64,000 nt of DNA from Diplolepis rosae (taxonomy: Eukaryota; Arthropoda; Insecta; Hymenoptera; Diplolepididae): the NCBI GenBank assembly GCA_030998225.1, contig JAPYXD010000742.1:2418001-2482000 (forward strand), read 5' to 3'. A program made the translations under genes and the position numbers. Under the pieces are notes generated by a model. That model did not search any database, was not told where the DNA came from, and saw nothing but the letters and a program-made list of their open reading frames with translations. Every line of letters begins with the position of its first letter. The first letter of the stretch is position 1. Below are positions 41,665-53,600 of the stretch, one piece after another.

Positions 41665-43739
41665 CGTAGTTACTAAATAGCTATCGAAAGGTTTCCAAAT
41701 ATCCCCAACTCGACCTTAAATTTGTGCTAGCAAATGTATACAGGCCGTGCCGTTAGCTCAGCCCTCTAGTCTGGATAATGGTAGAGGAGGGGGTCGCTAA
41801 CTACCTGAAATGAGACTCGTTATTTAAATGGAAGTATTAATTTAACAATTTATTTCATATTATCGATCGGCATACAGTGAGCGAGCGCAGACTATAATGA
41901 CGCGTGTTGGCTAGTCAAGGGATCACAACAAATCCTTGCAATAAATCAAAAGGGGGGGGGGGGGGTGTAAAAGCAAAGGGTGGTACCAAACAGAGAAGGC
42001 GGGGGAGTGTACGGGTAATTTGCGCAAGATCAAATATATCTAGGGGAGGATACCTAATATTTGGGGGGGGGGGATTCCTATCTTATATGCTCACTAACAA
42101 TGCAGAAAAAGAGGGGGGGGGGCTCACTCTATGAGAAGTGCTTCAGGGCTGGTCAAATGACACTGGATAACTCAGGGTCCAGCGGGGGAATCTCTGCTAT
42201 GTGCAAAAGGGAAGGTTCACAATGATCGAGCTTACAAGCCCGTGTCGTGGAGATTCCGTTTCCAGCAAAGAATATGGAATCTTGTACCTCAATACAGGTC
42301 ACTCACTTTCCAATATTTTCCTTATTTTACGGCGCCTAGTGAGACTCACACTGAGGAGAAGTGACAGCGCAAAACTAGTTCTCCGATGACCACTCTTTTC
42401 GCTTTCCTTTAGCCTTTTTCCAACAAAGTTTTGTCAAGAACGCTCAAATACTCGCCAACCTCTCACTCGCCAGTCAATAATAAGAAGCCGCATCAACGCT
42501 GCCTGACGTCACCCGTTCTATTCCTCGTTTACGCCGTTAGGATTATCGCAAGGTGGGTTCACACTCGTTCGTCGTCAGAGATGAGTTGGGAGATTTATAA
42601 AGTAATGTATTTAATTTCGAGTGATTTTCCGCAGCGCGCCCTATTGCGAAATGCTCTTGGGAACTAAAATGAAAGGTTCATGCTACTACTTCAAGGGTAA
42701 AACAGAGCTACTGTTTATCACTTATGCAGCGCCCCCAATTGCATAAAGCTTTTTCGTCGCACACCAGCCAAAATTCTATTGCTCACTTAATTTGATTAAT
42801 CTGAATTCAAATGTACTATTAAAAGAAAGAGGTCAAAGGCTACCTGTAATCCTGCGGCGTCCTCGCCAGCAACCTCGGCTCGCCATCTTTTTGATTCTTA
42901 TTAACCAGGGAAAGTCCTTAGAATATTTCTATGTCACCCTGGCACACTTGCCACTACGAAAGCCGAGCAGAGAATAAACAACTATGGCGAGATCCGCTGG
43001 CGTGCTCGCGAAACGGGAAGACGGTGGCGCTTACAAAGCTTACCGACATTACCGATATTTACGCTTAGTTAATATTCGCCAGCAACAGATGGCACAGGTA
43101 CGCCGATCTTTAGCGCCGCTACGTGGCGATTACCGGAATTAACCTCGTCGCTCAGGTTAGTTTGTTGACAACCTGTCAACAAAGCGACGGCGAACTCCTC
43201 TCCTTGGTGTTCTTGAGCAGGCGGGACTCACATCCGCCTGACGCACCAAGGATCCTCTTCCTGGTGTGCTGAGGTGTCGTGGTGCTGTGTCCGGTTATTT
43301 CCTCCATCGCTCGCAGTGAAACTTCGACCGTGACGTGAATATTGATCGCCATCGACCTGGCGGTGATCTAGTGGTGCTCGCGTGTGAATGTGAAAATAAA
43401 ATAATAAGAATTAAAGATAAAATTCAGTGTTGTGCATGGTTGGAATCCTCAGTCTGGTAAATAGGAATAGGTTCCCCGGGAGTCTATCATCTCCCTTCAG
43501 GTAACCTGTTATTTGAATTTATAACAAGAAGAAAAAGAACAAAAATGTACGTCAAAGTCAGGAGCCTGCCGAGCACATTACGCTCGACCCCTGGCTTTTG
43601 ACTGTCACAGACAGCCTCGGGCATGATTCTCTGCTCGAGGTTTCCAAAATTAAAGACTTTTTAAAACAATCCTTGTGCGTGGCAAAATACCACGTCACAA
43701 TATATATACAAATTGTCATGTAGAAGATGTAAATTCCAA
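41665..43739. other. Mixed-composition region with poly-G tracts, no gene seen
   Basis: Runs of 8-13 G at 41952-41966, 42064-42073 and 42113-42121. GC is higher between 42950 and 43680, including an inverted pair TGTTGACA / TGTCAACA near 43160-43180 and a sequence that looks like an LTR or a 5' exon. I cannot support a specific call. A word at 42561-42605 recurs inverted at 44805-44850, so part is repetitive. Confidence 0.4.
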
Positions 43740-44590
43740 AAAATGTTATAGTTACAAAGCTTCAAAATTTTGTAATTAAAATTTTAATATATAACTTTAA
43801 GCATTTATTGACCTTGAATTCCACTGGAAAATTTGTTGTTCACTGTACACATCTTCCTCCGATTTCAGAAGAACAGACAAATTAAAAATTACAAAATATT
43901 TCATTAAATAATTGAACTCGTCCATATGACCTTGTCATATTGTAACAAGATTTGAACACTTCAGACAAAAATTTTTATGTAAAATTTAATATCGATAAAT
44001 ATTTACATATTCATATCAAGATATTAATGAACACATATTTTAGTTTTTTAATTTATCCACATCTGTTATAAAATTTTTCCTTTCCATAGACCATTTCAAT
44101 TTTTTAATGAAAAGTCTATGCTTAGGCTACAAAAATGTGAGATGAAAATATTTCTAACATAAAACTGAGAATGTAAATTTTAAACTTGAATTTTATGTTT
44201 ATCTCTTCTTAATAGAAAATATCTCTCTAACTAAAAAGTTTTTAAATGTATAAAATTGATAAGAAGTATGGAAATTTGAATAGGAAAATATATATTGATT
44301 CAAATTTGGAACATTTATTGGCATCAAATTTTACTGAAAGTTTATTTTTGAAGTGTTCAAATGCTTATAAAATTTCACACGATATTTCAGATTTTTATTT
44401 TAGGCACATTTTTCCCAAAATATCGGAAAATAAGTGTTTTCTTAAATAACATATTTCGCAAATTTGAAATTGTCATCTGCTTCGCACCTCTTTTGCACGG
44501 TTCCGACAGAAATACCCAATTCTCAATTCCGACTCGATAACCGAAAGCGTGAAATCTAAAAATAGCATTGCATGGAGGAAGCGAGGAGAA
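43740..44590. repeat. Diverged relic of a hAT inverted arm
   Basis: It parallels 40790-41500 of hAT copy A in order. Shared elements are the GTAACAAGATTTGAAC segment, the ACACATATTTTAG...AATTTATC segment, the GGCTACAAAAATGTGAGATGAAAATATTTC region, and finally TCATCTGCTTCGCRCCTCTTTTGCACG. It is older than copies A and B. The terminal CAGTGTC end is not found; GC-rich unrelated sequence follows at about 44590-44690. Confidence 0.7.
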
Positions 44591-44719
44591 TAAGGAGAAG
44601 TGGGACGAGCCGTTCTCACGTGCAAGAGCGACGAGGAAGAAACAAGGGCAGCGCGCGCCGCTGCCCCTCCAATGAAATTCTGATGGTAAATCATTTCTGG
44701 ATTTTCTAACTTTCATTAT

Positions 44720-45352
44720 TTACTGACGCGCAAAGTACACCTTTTGCGCAACGCGTTCAGAGGGCGCGTTTATCAGCCCACTTTTGTGAAATTCTCTTAT
44801 TCCATTACTTTAGCAATCTCCCAACTCATCTCTATCGTCGTCAAATCGTTCGAGGTTCTTCGACTATTTACCATTGGGTGAGTCCTCAAAATTTTCCATC
44901 ACAAATGATCAACCCTTGTTCTCAACTGGAACCTGCCTAGTGTCTGGAACAGGGTTGCGTCGTCGTCAAAATTTACCCATTTTCCAGCCCATATTCGCAT
45001 CTGGTACTTACCTTAAGTCTTGAACAGGGCTGCGTCGTGGAAGATTTGTACTCCGCCAGGTTGGAGTCGCAAGTTGTGGGTAGCCTCCCTGGTAATTTGA
45101 CACATGGCAAAAGTCCTGGATGAGGTTGTACAGTCCCCATCCTTATCTGCACTCACTGGCTGTAACTACTGAAAGGTCTTTGCAGCCCCACCACATTTCC
45201 CCGACAAGTTGGTATCCCGATAATTTTCCATGAATCGTAACTGGTATAAACGCCCGAGGCCTACGGTAATGGACCCATATCAATTGGGCGTTAAAAGCCC
45301 GAAATTAATCATAATACTCTATACTTCATGCAATACTGGCCGATACCTGTTT
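44720..45352. other. No gene seen
   Basis: Non-coding. It contains an inverted copy (44805-44850) of a word at 42561-42605, and a GTCGTCG..GAACAGGGTTGCGTCG-type motif that occurs twice near 44950 and 45020. Confidence 0.4.
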
Positions 45353-45570
45353 TTATTTTTTTGGATAAGGAGGAAAAGTGGCGAAATCTTTTATAGACGT
45401 TGTACAGAACACTCCTAGGACGAGGCTAGGCATACCTGTTAACACCAGTCGGGGGAAGGAAAAGATCCCCTTCTAACCGAGGCGGCAGCCCCATCCGCCC
45501 GGGACACGTGACTGGGGGCGTAGGCCCCGATACGATTTCTACTGGCCCTCCCCGTTGTTACTCTCCCAAT
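45353..45570 (-). mobile_element. 5'-truncated 3' end of the R1-type LINE
   Basis: Homologous to the 3' end of the LINE at 4690-8130. Shared words are GGCGAAATCTTTTATAGACG, CCTAGGACG, GGCATACCTGTTAA and CCCCGATRCRATTTCTACTG. It stops soon after, as expected for a 5'-truncated insertion. A T-rich run at 45349-45362 stands for the poly(A). Confidence 0.8.
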
Positions 45571-45899
45571 TCATCAGTTGGTTATCATGCGATGCAGGAT
45601 ATCGGACTCTCTCTGTCTATTGTTGCATGACAGTGAGTAGCACCATCTTCAATTTCTCTAGGACGGACGGGTTGTGTAGTGCCTATGTCTTTCTGTACGT
45701 CCTGAATTGGCCTTCTCTACAAGTATTTAGCATAATTTTGGCTGCCATCTTGACTCTGCACTTCTCACTCTGCGATCACATGACCAACATAGTGTTATCC
45801 TTCTCGGATTCGTGTCTTCTCTCACGGCGGTTTTTACCCGAAACTGCAACCATACAATTCCGTTCTTGGGTATCTGATGCGGCGTAACTACGTAATATA

Positions 45900-46630
45900 G
45901 CCATCTTGTGCTGTGCAAAAATTTTGCAAAATCACACGGCTTCCCACAAACAATAGTCCAACGAAGTCATATCACAGCTCCGAGGCGGCCAATTGACATC
46001 AGAATTTTGGCTGATTATTCGATTTTCGAAAACGGTGCGCAAGAGTTCGATTGTTACGTTGGCTGTGTGGCAAGTGGCCCCGTCCTGTTGAAACCGAATG
46101 TCGTCCATGTCATCCTCTTCAATTTTTGGATACAAAAATTCGTTGAGCATGGCATGGTAACGCTCGTCATTGACCGTAACGGCGGATCCTTGCTCATTTT
46201 TGAAGAAAAATGGCCCAATGATTTCCTGAGCCTCAATTGCGACGATTTTGCTCATTGATATAGCCTCCGATGTGGGAATGGGCTTCATCTGAAAAGATGA
46301 AATTGGGTTAATCGAATTGGGTACTGTAAGGGTGTCGTCTCATGTGGGCGCAAAATGCAAAGCAGAAAACCAACAGCCAATTACAGAAAAGCTTAAGATT
46401 TCCTTCTTCGTCAAGGTGTTCCGTAATTGGCTGTTCGTTTTCTGCTTTGCATTTTGCGCCCACATGGGGTGGTACCCTGAGGCTATCCGTGGCAGTCATT
46501 TGAATAATGTTGTGTTTCATTCTTAAATGGAAAGCTTCAATCTTTCAAATAAAACCATGCTTTTGAAAAAATATCCACAAGTTTTTTTGTACCCGATTCT
46601 AATTCCAAATGTTAGATGGCCCACCCTGTA
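45900..46630 (-). mobile_element. Tc1/mariner relic with partial transposase
   Basis: The 118-codon ORF 45932-46288 is the C-terminal half of a mariner-type transposase: EIIGPFFFKNEQGSAVTVND, RFQQDGATCHTANVTIELL with the second catalytic D, and WPPRSCDMTSLDYCLWEAV with the third. The N-terminal half is missing or rearranged, because a palindrome at 46327-46475 interrupts it. The outer end ACAGGGTGGGCCATCTAAC (reverse of 46612-46630) resembles a mariner terminal repeat and abuts TA. The opposite end was not found. Confidence 0.85.
46327..46475. repeat. Near-perfect palindrome inside the mariner relic
   Basis: Arms CATGTGGGCGCAAAATGC... and its reverse complement are about 60 bp each. The spacer contains AAGCTTAAGATTTCCTTC. 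The same reading appears in ORFs of both strands (GAKCKAEN). It could be a foldback insertion or a local inverted duplication. Confidence 0.75.
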
Positions 46631-46639
46631 TTTACGCCT

Positions 46640-48940
46640 ATTCGGCTACGAAGATATCATGAACTATTTACTAATTTTTCCAAACCATTTCAGTCGATTA
46701 TGAAACAAGATTATGCTTACTGAAACTATAATTTATTCACTCAATGTCATAGAACTAAATATCAATTAAAAGAATGTAATAATATAATGTTCAATTTATT
46801 AGGTACAAATAATAAATGCGGAAATGGAGAATAAGATAGAGGAAATCATAGGATTACAAGAAAAAATCAAAGATTGTTGGAAATGGTACACGAACATGGT
46901 AATCGGAAACAAGTTCCGTGACTTCCTGCTTAAAATTTTTAAAAAGAAGTTTGAACAGTCAATAGGAAGTGATGGTCTGTATACAATGTCATTAGATTTA
47001 TATTGTCTACATAGGATCATCGTAAAATACCAGACCCCTTATCATTTCCACTTACGATCTATTTTTATGAAAAATATGACCCTAAGAAAAGTTGTGAAAG
47101 CCATTAATTACTATCTTTTTGTGACTTCGAACTTGACCTTGACCACTTCATTAATGGTAAAATGACGATTAAGGGGAGAGGTCAAGTAAATAACCGTTTT
47201 TTCCTAATTTTTATTAAAACGGTCAAAAAATCTTTTAAATTGGAGCAAAGTACATCATAGTATTTATAATTTGCGGTGTATTACAATGTGTAAAAAATTT
47301 CATGATTAAGTTTTTTTATCATAATGAAATAGCGAAATCAATGTTCATTACAAACTTTTAAATTGTCTTGTTGCGCGCTAGTTAAAGTATGTAAACATTT
47401 AAGAATCCTGGAATAATGTTGCACAGAATTCCATTCTAAGCTACATTAATTCCTGACTTCCAAATGGAGGAAAGCCACACTCTGTATTTTTCATAACTTG
47501 AACGCTTTCTGATAAGCGCCATAAGTCAGCATTCCGGTGCTGGTGAGCTGCTTTGAGAGAAGGGCGAGATTCCAATTGAAATGCCTGCGCTTTAGACTAA
47601 ACATATTACGAATTCTTAAATTAAACCTAGCAAGGTTACTTTTTATGCGGTTCAGATGCACCTGAATCTTACCTATGTTATGTATGTACGTGTGTGAGCG
47701 TTGCACTTACGTATATTGTATACTTGCGATAGGAAACATCGCTGGATGATTTGAAACTAAATGAATCATATAATCTGAACCATTATAGGTGAGAGTTTAT
47801 TAGTACTCAATCGCCACATAGAATAAGGAATATCAAAAGACCAGAGAATGGAAAAAATTGAATCATGAGCTAAGATAAGAGCGCGAAGCATGGAAATGAA
47901 TGAGAAAAGAGATGAAATGAAGGGCTCCCGCCATGGTATGCCAACTCCCATGTATTTCAAAGGGGTACTTACAGATGGTGGCGGGCGAACGCATTTATAT
48001 CAGCGACATCTAGGGGACGTAGCAGGAACTATATTTCACGAAAAATACCCCTCCCCTCTCCACTTCAGATCCTGTAATGAAGGGCGGAAAATTTTCGCCT
48101 TCCCATGCGAAAAAGGAAAAATTCGGATTTTATTATATTAGAGATTACTTTACATGGCTTAAATCAGCTTTGAACGGGACTGGAGTTTCATCTTTATCGA
48201 CACTTAAATGCGGATTTAAAACTGAAGAACGAAAATACTTTTTAATGCAAGCTTTCTTACCGGGGTTTGCAAGATAATACGTAAAGAATTTTTATAAACA
48301 AAACGAGAAACCAAGCCTTTACGAGTTTTATTATAGATTTAAAACAAAATTTATTGGTCACCCATCCGATTAAGGATAAGAACATTTTGAATGTTTATTT
48401 TTCCTCATTCATGAGTTATAATGCTACTTTACGATAGCTTTACGATAGCTGTACGCTACAGCGTAAAGCTACCGTTCAGCCAGTTCGCCAGGGAACCTAC
48501 GACGGAAACGACCCCGGAATCGTCGTTGGAATTTAAGACCGCATCCGGCGTTGGATCTGTGCCGCATCCTGACAGGATCCTAATAGAAAATTGTGTTTAT
48601 TAAAAAAGATAGTTTTTACCAATATTGTGCTGTTTGCATAATAGTGTTTTTAAAAAGATATGTTATTGCTTATTATTATGTTTTTACTTATACTGCTAAA
48701 TTGTGACTTTTAAGAATCTAAAATGGGCTTGATGAATAAAATGCTACATTGCAAATGTTTATTTATAAAGTAAAGTTTATTTAAAAACATCAACATAAAA
48801 GAATTTTCAACACGAAATTTTATAACAATACTATATCAAGTGCTACTGAATATCAACAATGAAGTTATACATTTTTGAATGAATTAAAAAACTATATAAA
48901 TTAAACTTTATATAAATAAATAGTACTATAAAAATTCTGT
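46640..48940. other. No gene supported
   Basis: Several ORFs (46824-47165, 47491-47706, 47890-48141, 48077-48277) lack recognisable domains and overlap on opposite strands. The 113-codon ORF at 46824 is Lys/Leu-rich AT-driven sequence. I see no repeat boundary. Confidence 0.4.
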
Positions 48941-48946
48941 TTTTAA

Positions 48947-49512
48947 GATGTGCGGTTTCGCTTCCTTTTTTCCTTCACGTCGTAAAGTTCATCTGACATG
49001 TACTCTTCCAAATCCTTTTCATTATCAATGCTCGTTTTCCTGGACTTGGGTTTTCCCCCTGATTTTTTTTTATTTTGAGCCGAAGTGCATCTGAAATAGA
49101 AGTAAGTACTTCTACAATTTCCAATTTATTTATTTTTGAGAATAGTCAAAATAGAGATCGGATATTACAGTTATATTCCCAAAATATTATCATATCTATA
49201 ATCATTTAGGAAAAATTATTGACAACCAATGCACTATATACTTCTTCAAGAAATATCTGCACAATTCAAGGTATTTTTAACTATTATAATTAATCAAACA
49301 TTATTTTTTTTATTGCAATTTTCGAATCAATAACATTGAAAAGAAGTAATACCTTTCACAAGTTTGTACTTTTCCGGTATTAAAGGTTCAACGCCATCAT
49401 TTTCTGCATTTCCTGTATGTGTTTTTCGAAGAGATCTTTGGCGAAAAACGGTCTTGTGCCACATTATATCCGCCATATCACGAACAAATCTTGTATCGAT
49501 ATTCATTAACAT
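48947..49512 (-). CDS. Candidate BEN-domain gene, last two exons
   Basis: The exon at about 49346-49512 encodes RFVRDMADIMWHKTVFRQRS and, after a short polar gap, LIPEKYKLVK. This is the helix-loop pattern of BEN domains (DNA- or chromatin-binding). It ends at a donor (GAAAG|GTATTA) and begins after a possible acceptor ATATCTAG. A second segment (48947-49094) follows an acceptor TATTTCAG and is open in two frames. One is Lys/Glu-rich, ending KEKRKRNRTS; the other is shorter and is the one in phase with the upstream donor. This is the only host-like gene in the window. It may also be transposon-borne. Exon phase is unresolved. Confidence 0.35.
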
Positions 49513-49539
49513 TAGTGCCTAGATATCTTCGTAAACAAA

Positions 49540-50015
49540 TCGCCCGGCTCCAACATATACCTATTAAAAAGAATAATTATACAGGTCAACATTTTATCTA
49601 CTCTGAAACACCAGAAACGGATTGGATATACAAAGGTCTTTGAGGTCGCTGATTACGATGAGAGGGTCAGTTAACCTCCATCGCGTCAGGTTAAAGGTTA
49701 TTTGAAGGTCAAGTCTAGAAAAATGCGATAGAAGAATCTGAAAATTCTTACTTATATGTGTGAGGTCACTGAATTCGAATCTAAGGTCAGTTAGTCTTGA
49801 TCACGCGAAATTTAAGGTTATCTGAAGGTTAAATATAGGAAAACTGAAAAAATATCTTCATCATGCAAAAACAACTTGGGTAGCTTCTACCTTTTTCGCA
49901 GGCAGTGTATTTCCAAAACTAAATTCAAATTTTCATAAGCATTAAAAAAATGAATTCTTCAATATGGAGGTTAGTTTATTGAGCAATTCATAAACAGAGA
50001 CACAAATATAACAAA
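49540..50015. repeat. Dispersed repeat B, copy 1
   Basis: Homologous to 63528-64000. The first half (ACATTTTATCTACTCTGAAAC..GGTCAGTTAGTCTTGAT) is in the same orientation. The second half (GCTTCTACCTTTTTCGCAGG, CAATATGGAGGTTAG, AGAGACACAAATATAA) is present there in opposite orientation. Foldback-type or inverted rearrangement. No coding potential. Confidence 0.7.
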
Positions 50016-50096
50016 AAAAAAACAAGGAATCGGTTTAAATCATTTACAACTCAACTTAAATGCTTTCGAGCTGAAGATTAATATAGTTTATCCTAA

Positions 50097-50640
50097 TCTT
50101 AAGCCCTCGACATAGTGGTACCCTTACCTAAAACGAAAAATGGATGTGAATATATTCTGACTAGGCAAGATCAACCATCTAAATTCTGCGTAGCAGTTCC
50201 CTTAAAGTGCACATTAGCAACCACAATAGCTGATGCATTTGTAAAAAGATTTATTTGTGTATTCGGTGCCCCTAGAGTTGTAATCACCAATCAAGGCAAG
50301 ACCTTTCTAAGCAAGTTAATGCACCGGGTTTGAAAAGGGTTTAAAATAAAAAAAAATTAGAACAACTGCATTCCATCCTCAGTCGAATGAATCTTTAGAG
50401 AGATCTCATCATGCATTAGGCGAACTTTTGAAACAGTATACTATTGTTGATGAGGAGTGGGATCAGTGGTTAGAAATTGCTATAATCAATTGAAACACAT
50501 GCAAAACACACTCCGTATGAAGTAATGTTCGGTACAAAAGCGAGGTTACCCTTTAGTGACCCTTAAAGAAAAGCAGATTTGCTCCCCACCTACAAAGATT
50601 ACGTGACATATCTAGTGGCTAGATTAAATGGAATAGGATC
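50097..50640 (+). pseudogene. Integrase relic of a related LTR element
   Basis: Plus-strand frame with PLPKTKNGCEYILTRQDQ, TTIADAFVKRFICVFGAPR and TNQGKTFLSKL, clearly related to the integrase at 22736-25066. The second catalytic D is changed to N, and several stops follow. Later pieces correspond to the domain near the third acidic residue. It stops where hAT copy B starts. Confidence 0.85.
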
Positions 50641-50643
50641 CAT

Positions 50644-53600
50644 CAGTGTCTCCAGAACGTGGGATTTTTTGGCCCTCACCACGTTCCCATCTGGGAGAAA
50701 CACATGCAAACGTGGCGTGTCAGTGTGTCCGCTCTGCAACACGCTGCGGTCACCAGCTTCGTGTAAAGCCGAAGGTGCACGAAGACGGACTTCGTTACAA
50801 TGCTAGAGTTTTCAAGTTATTTTTAAATTTCACGCTTTCGTTTATCGAGTCGAAATTAAGAATTGTGTTTTTCTCGAGTACGTGCAAAAGAGGCGCGAAC
50901 CAGACGACGAATTTGAATTTACGAAGTATATAGTTCAAGAAATAACACTTTTCTTCAATTTCTTGAAGAAAGTCTGCATGAAATAAACATCAGTATGATC
51001 TTGGAAAATTTCATGAGGATTTCAACACTTCAAAAATAAACTTTCAGTGAAATTTAGTGACAATAAATGTATAAAATTTGAATCAATATATAATATTCCA
51101 TTCAAATTTATATACTTCTTACTAATTTTGTACATTTAACAATTTTTCAATTAGAACAATATTTTCTATCAAGATAAAATGAACATAAAATTCAAGTTCA
51201 TAATTTATATTTTCAGTTATATGTTGGAAATATTTTCATCTCACATTTTTGTAGCCTAAGCACAAACTTTTCATTCCAAAACTTAAAATCTCTACGGAAA
51301 TGGAAAATTGTCTAATAGCAGTAGATAAATTAAAAAGCTAAAATATGTGTTTATTGGTATTTCCATATTAACATATAAATATCAATCAACTTTAAATTTT
51401 ACATAAAAATGAACGTTCGAAGTGTTCAAATCTTGTTACAATTTGACAAGATTTTATGGAGGAGTGCAATCTTTTGGATGAAATATTTTGTAGTTCTTAA
51501 TTTGTCTGTCCGTCTGAAATCGTAGTAAGATCTGAACAGTAAACAACAAATTTTCCAATAGAATTCAGGATCAATAATAATTGATTCAGGAAATACTTCA
51601 ACTCTGTAGAGCATTTTTGTATTTCGAATTCAAAATGTGTCCTTAAGCCACAAAAAAGTAAGCTGAAAATGTAGATATCAAACTAATTATGTCATGTTTA
51701 TGTCTTCTTAATGGAAAATACTTTGCATATAATTCTCTAATTCGATATTTTTTTAATGTATGAACATTCAAGAAATTGATAAATATTCCATCTTTTTATA
51801 GGAACTAAAAATTTCCGGATAATGCTTTGATTGAGAAAGCTAAAAATTTGTCAAATATTGATATAAATTGCAATTTTACAAATGCATTATTTTTCAAATA
51901 TTTTAACATCTCTTCAATCTTGATAATTCTTACAGAAGTTTATTTCATGTGAGTGACTTTTTCTTTTTCTAATGAAAGATTTCGTAATTCTAAATTCGGC
52001 CCAATTCGTAGCATTGTAAAAAGATTTTAAAACTTCATAAAAATTTTTTTTCTGTTTTATTCAAAGTCAATAAATATCCAATGTTTGGAATCGAAATATT
52101 AAGTCACAGGTTACTGTGAATCAGTCAAATTTCACTGATTACTTCAGTGAAAAGTAACTGATTTAACAGTGAAAATTATTATTTCCACTGATGATTCAGT
52201 GAAAAGGCAAATCACTGATTCAATCAGTGAAAATTTGACTGATTCAGATTTAGAGTGTATACAAATTTCAAATATAAAGTGTACTCTGTACATTAATCAA
52301 ACAAATTTAGAAGATGAATATTTTAATAAATATTCCTAAATATTATTGGAATATGATACATATCGATTTGGAAAAACTTCTTCAAAGTACTCAGACATTT
52401 TTCTTATTTTACGACATTTTTGCACCATGTTTGACCTTTGGGTAGGATTCAAGAAAACAATTGTAGACATACTTTCATTACTTAGTAAAATACTATGAAG
52501 ACTTGCTTTTTAAATTAAAGCGAAAACTTTTAAAACCTTTAACAATCGGTTGCATAGATTCTGCTCTAATCTTGGACGCAATTAGAGAAATAGGTTTTTT
52601 TGCTTTTTTTAGATCTAGTTTTTGCCTTAAACATAAAAGAAAGAAAGCACATTTGAAATATTAAAATAAAAAAGCTGGTTCATTCTTAGAGAATCCCAAA
52701 TATTCTGAAATAAAACTCCTTTCCACACCACCACGGAGGTAGAGTTTACTAGTAATAGTTCAATAAATTTTATGTACTCTAAATAAATTTTTTCGTAATT
52801 GCAGAAAACTTTTTCCAAATACAAAAATTGTATCTTTAAATGTACAGGATAATTAATTATAAAAATCGTTCGAATTTGAATTTCAAGGACTTGTACACAC
52901 TTTAAAGCACATCGTTTTTCCTTTTGCAAAAATTTTTAAAACTTCTAATTTTTCAAGTAATTGGGAGAAGTACATTTAAAAAAAAAAATTGTTTTCTCTA
53001 CTTCCACTCGCGCTAGCTTAACAAATTTTCAGAATGTTACGATTTTATTAATATTGTATTAAGTGTCTACATTTTCTGAAACTATCTACAGGAGAAAAAT
53101 TTTAATACTGTAGTAAAGAAAGTTTTCTGAAAAGTTGTAGCTCAATCAGGTTAATAGCCAAAAAGTTACCAATGTTTTAAATCGCAAACGAACGGTATAG
53201 AGGTCAAATTAGAGACGAAAACAAATAATAATAGCAACCTTCTTCTGTTTTCTTCTAAGATATACTTGATTCTCGTTTTATGCGTTATTTGAGAAGGCAA
53301 GAGTGAGGATTCTTCATATTTTTATCGTAATTCCTTATTGAAAACGGCAAAAGTAAGAATATTATATTATTATTTGGTGATACGTGAGTGCTCTTACGTA
53401 CGTTATTGTTTGATGCTTGTGGGTAAGTTTATTTTGTGAAACTTAATTTGTGTGCAGATTACAAATTATTCACATTCGCTCAATTTTATCGACTTTTCAT
53501 CTTATTAATTCTTTTCAAATAATTCTGTTTTCCTTCGTCGTATAATTTATTGTTCACAATGAGTAATCCGGTTGACCCAAATTCGAGTGTTTTGAAGAAC

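Noticed and set aside
42950..43680. Host gene first exon or LTR in a GC-richer patch
   Set aside because: TGTTGACA/TGTCAACA and a short ATG ORF are suggestive, but I found neither a partner copy, a donor site with coding exon, nor a target duplication.
46824..47165. 113-codon plus-strand ORF
   Set aside because: Lys/Leu/Ile composition expected from AT-rich sequence, overlapped by a minus ORF, no motif.
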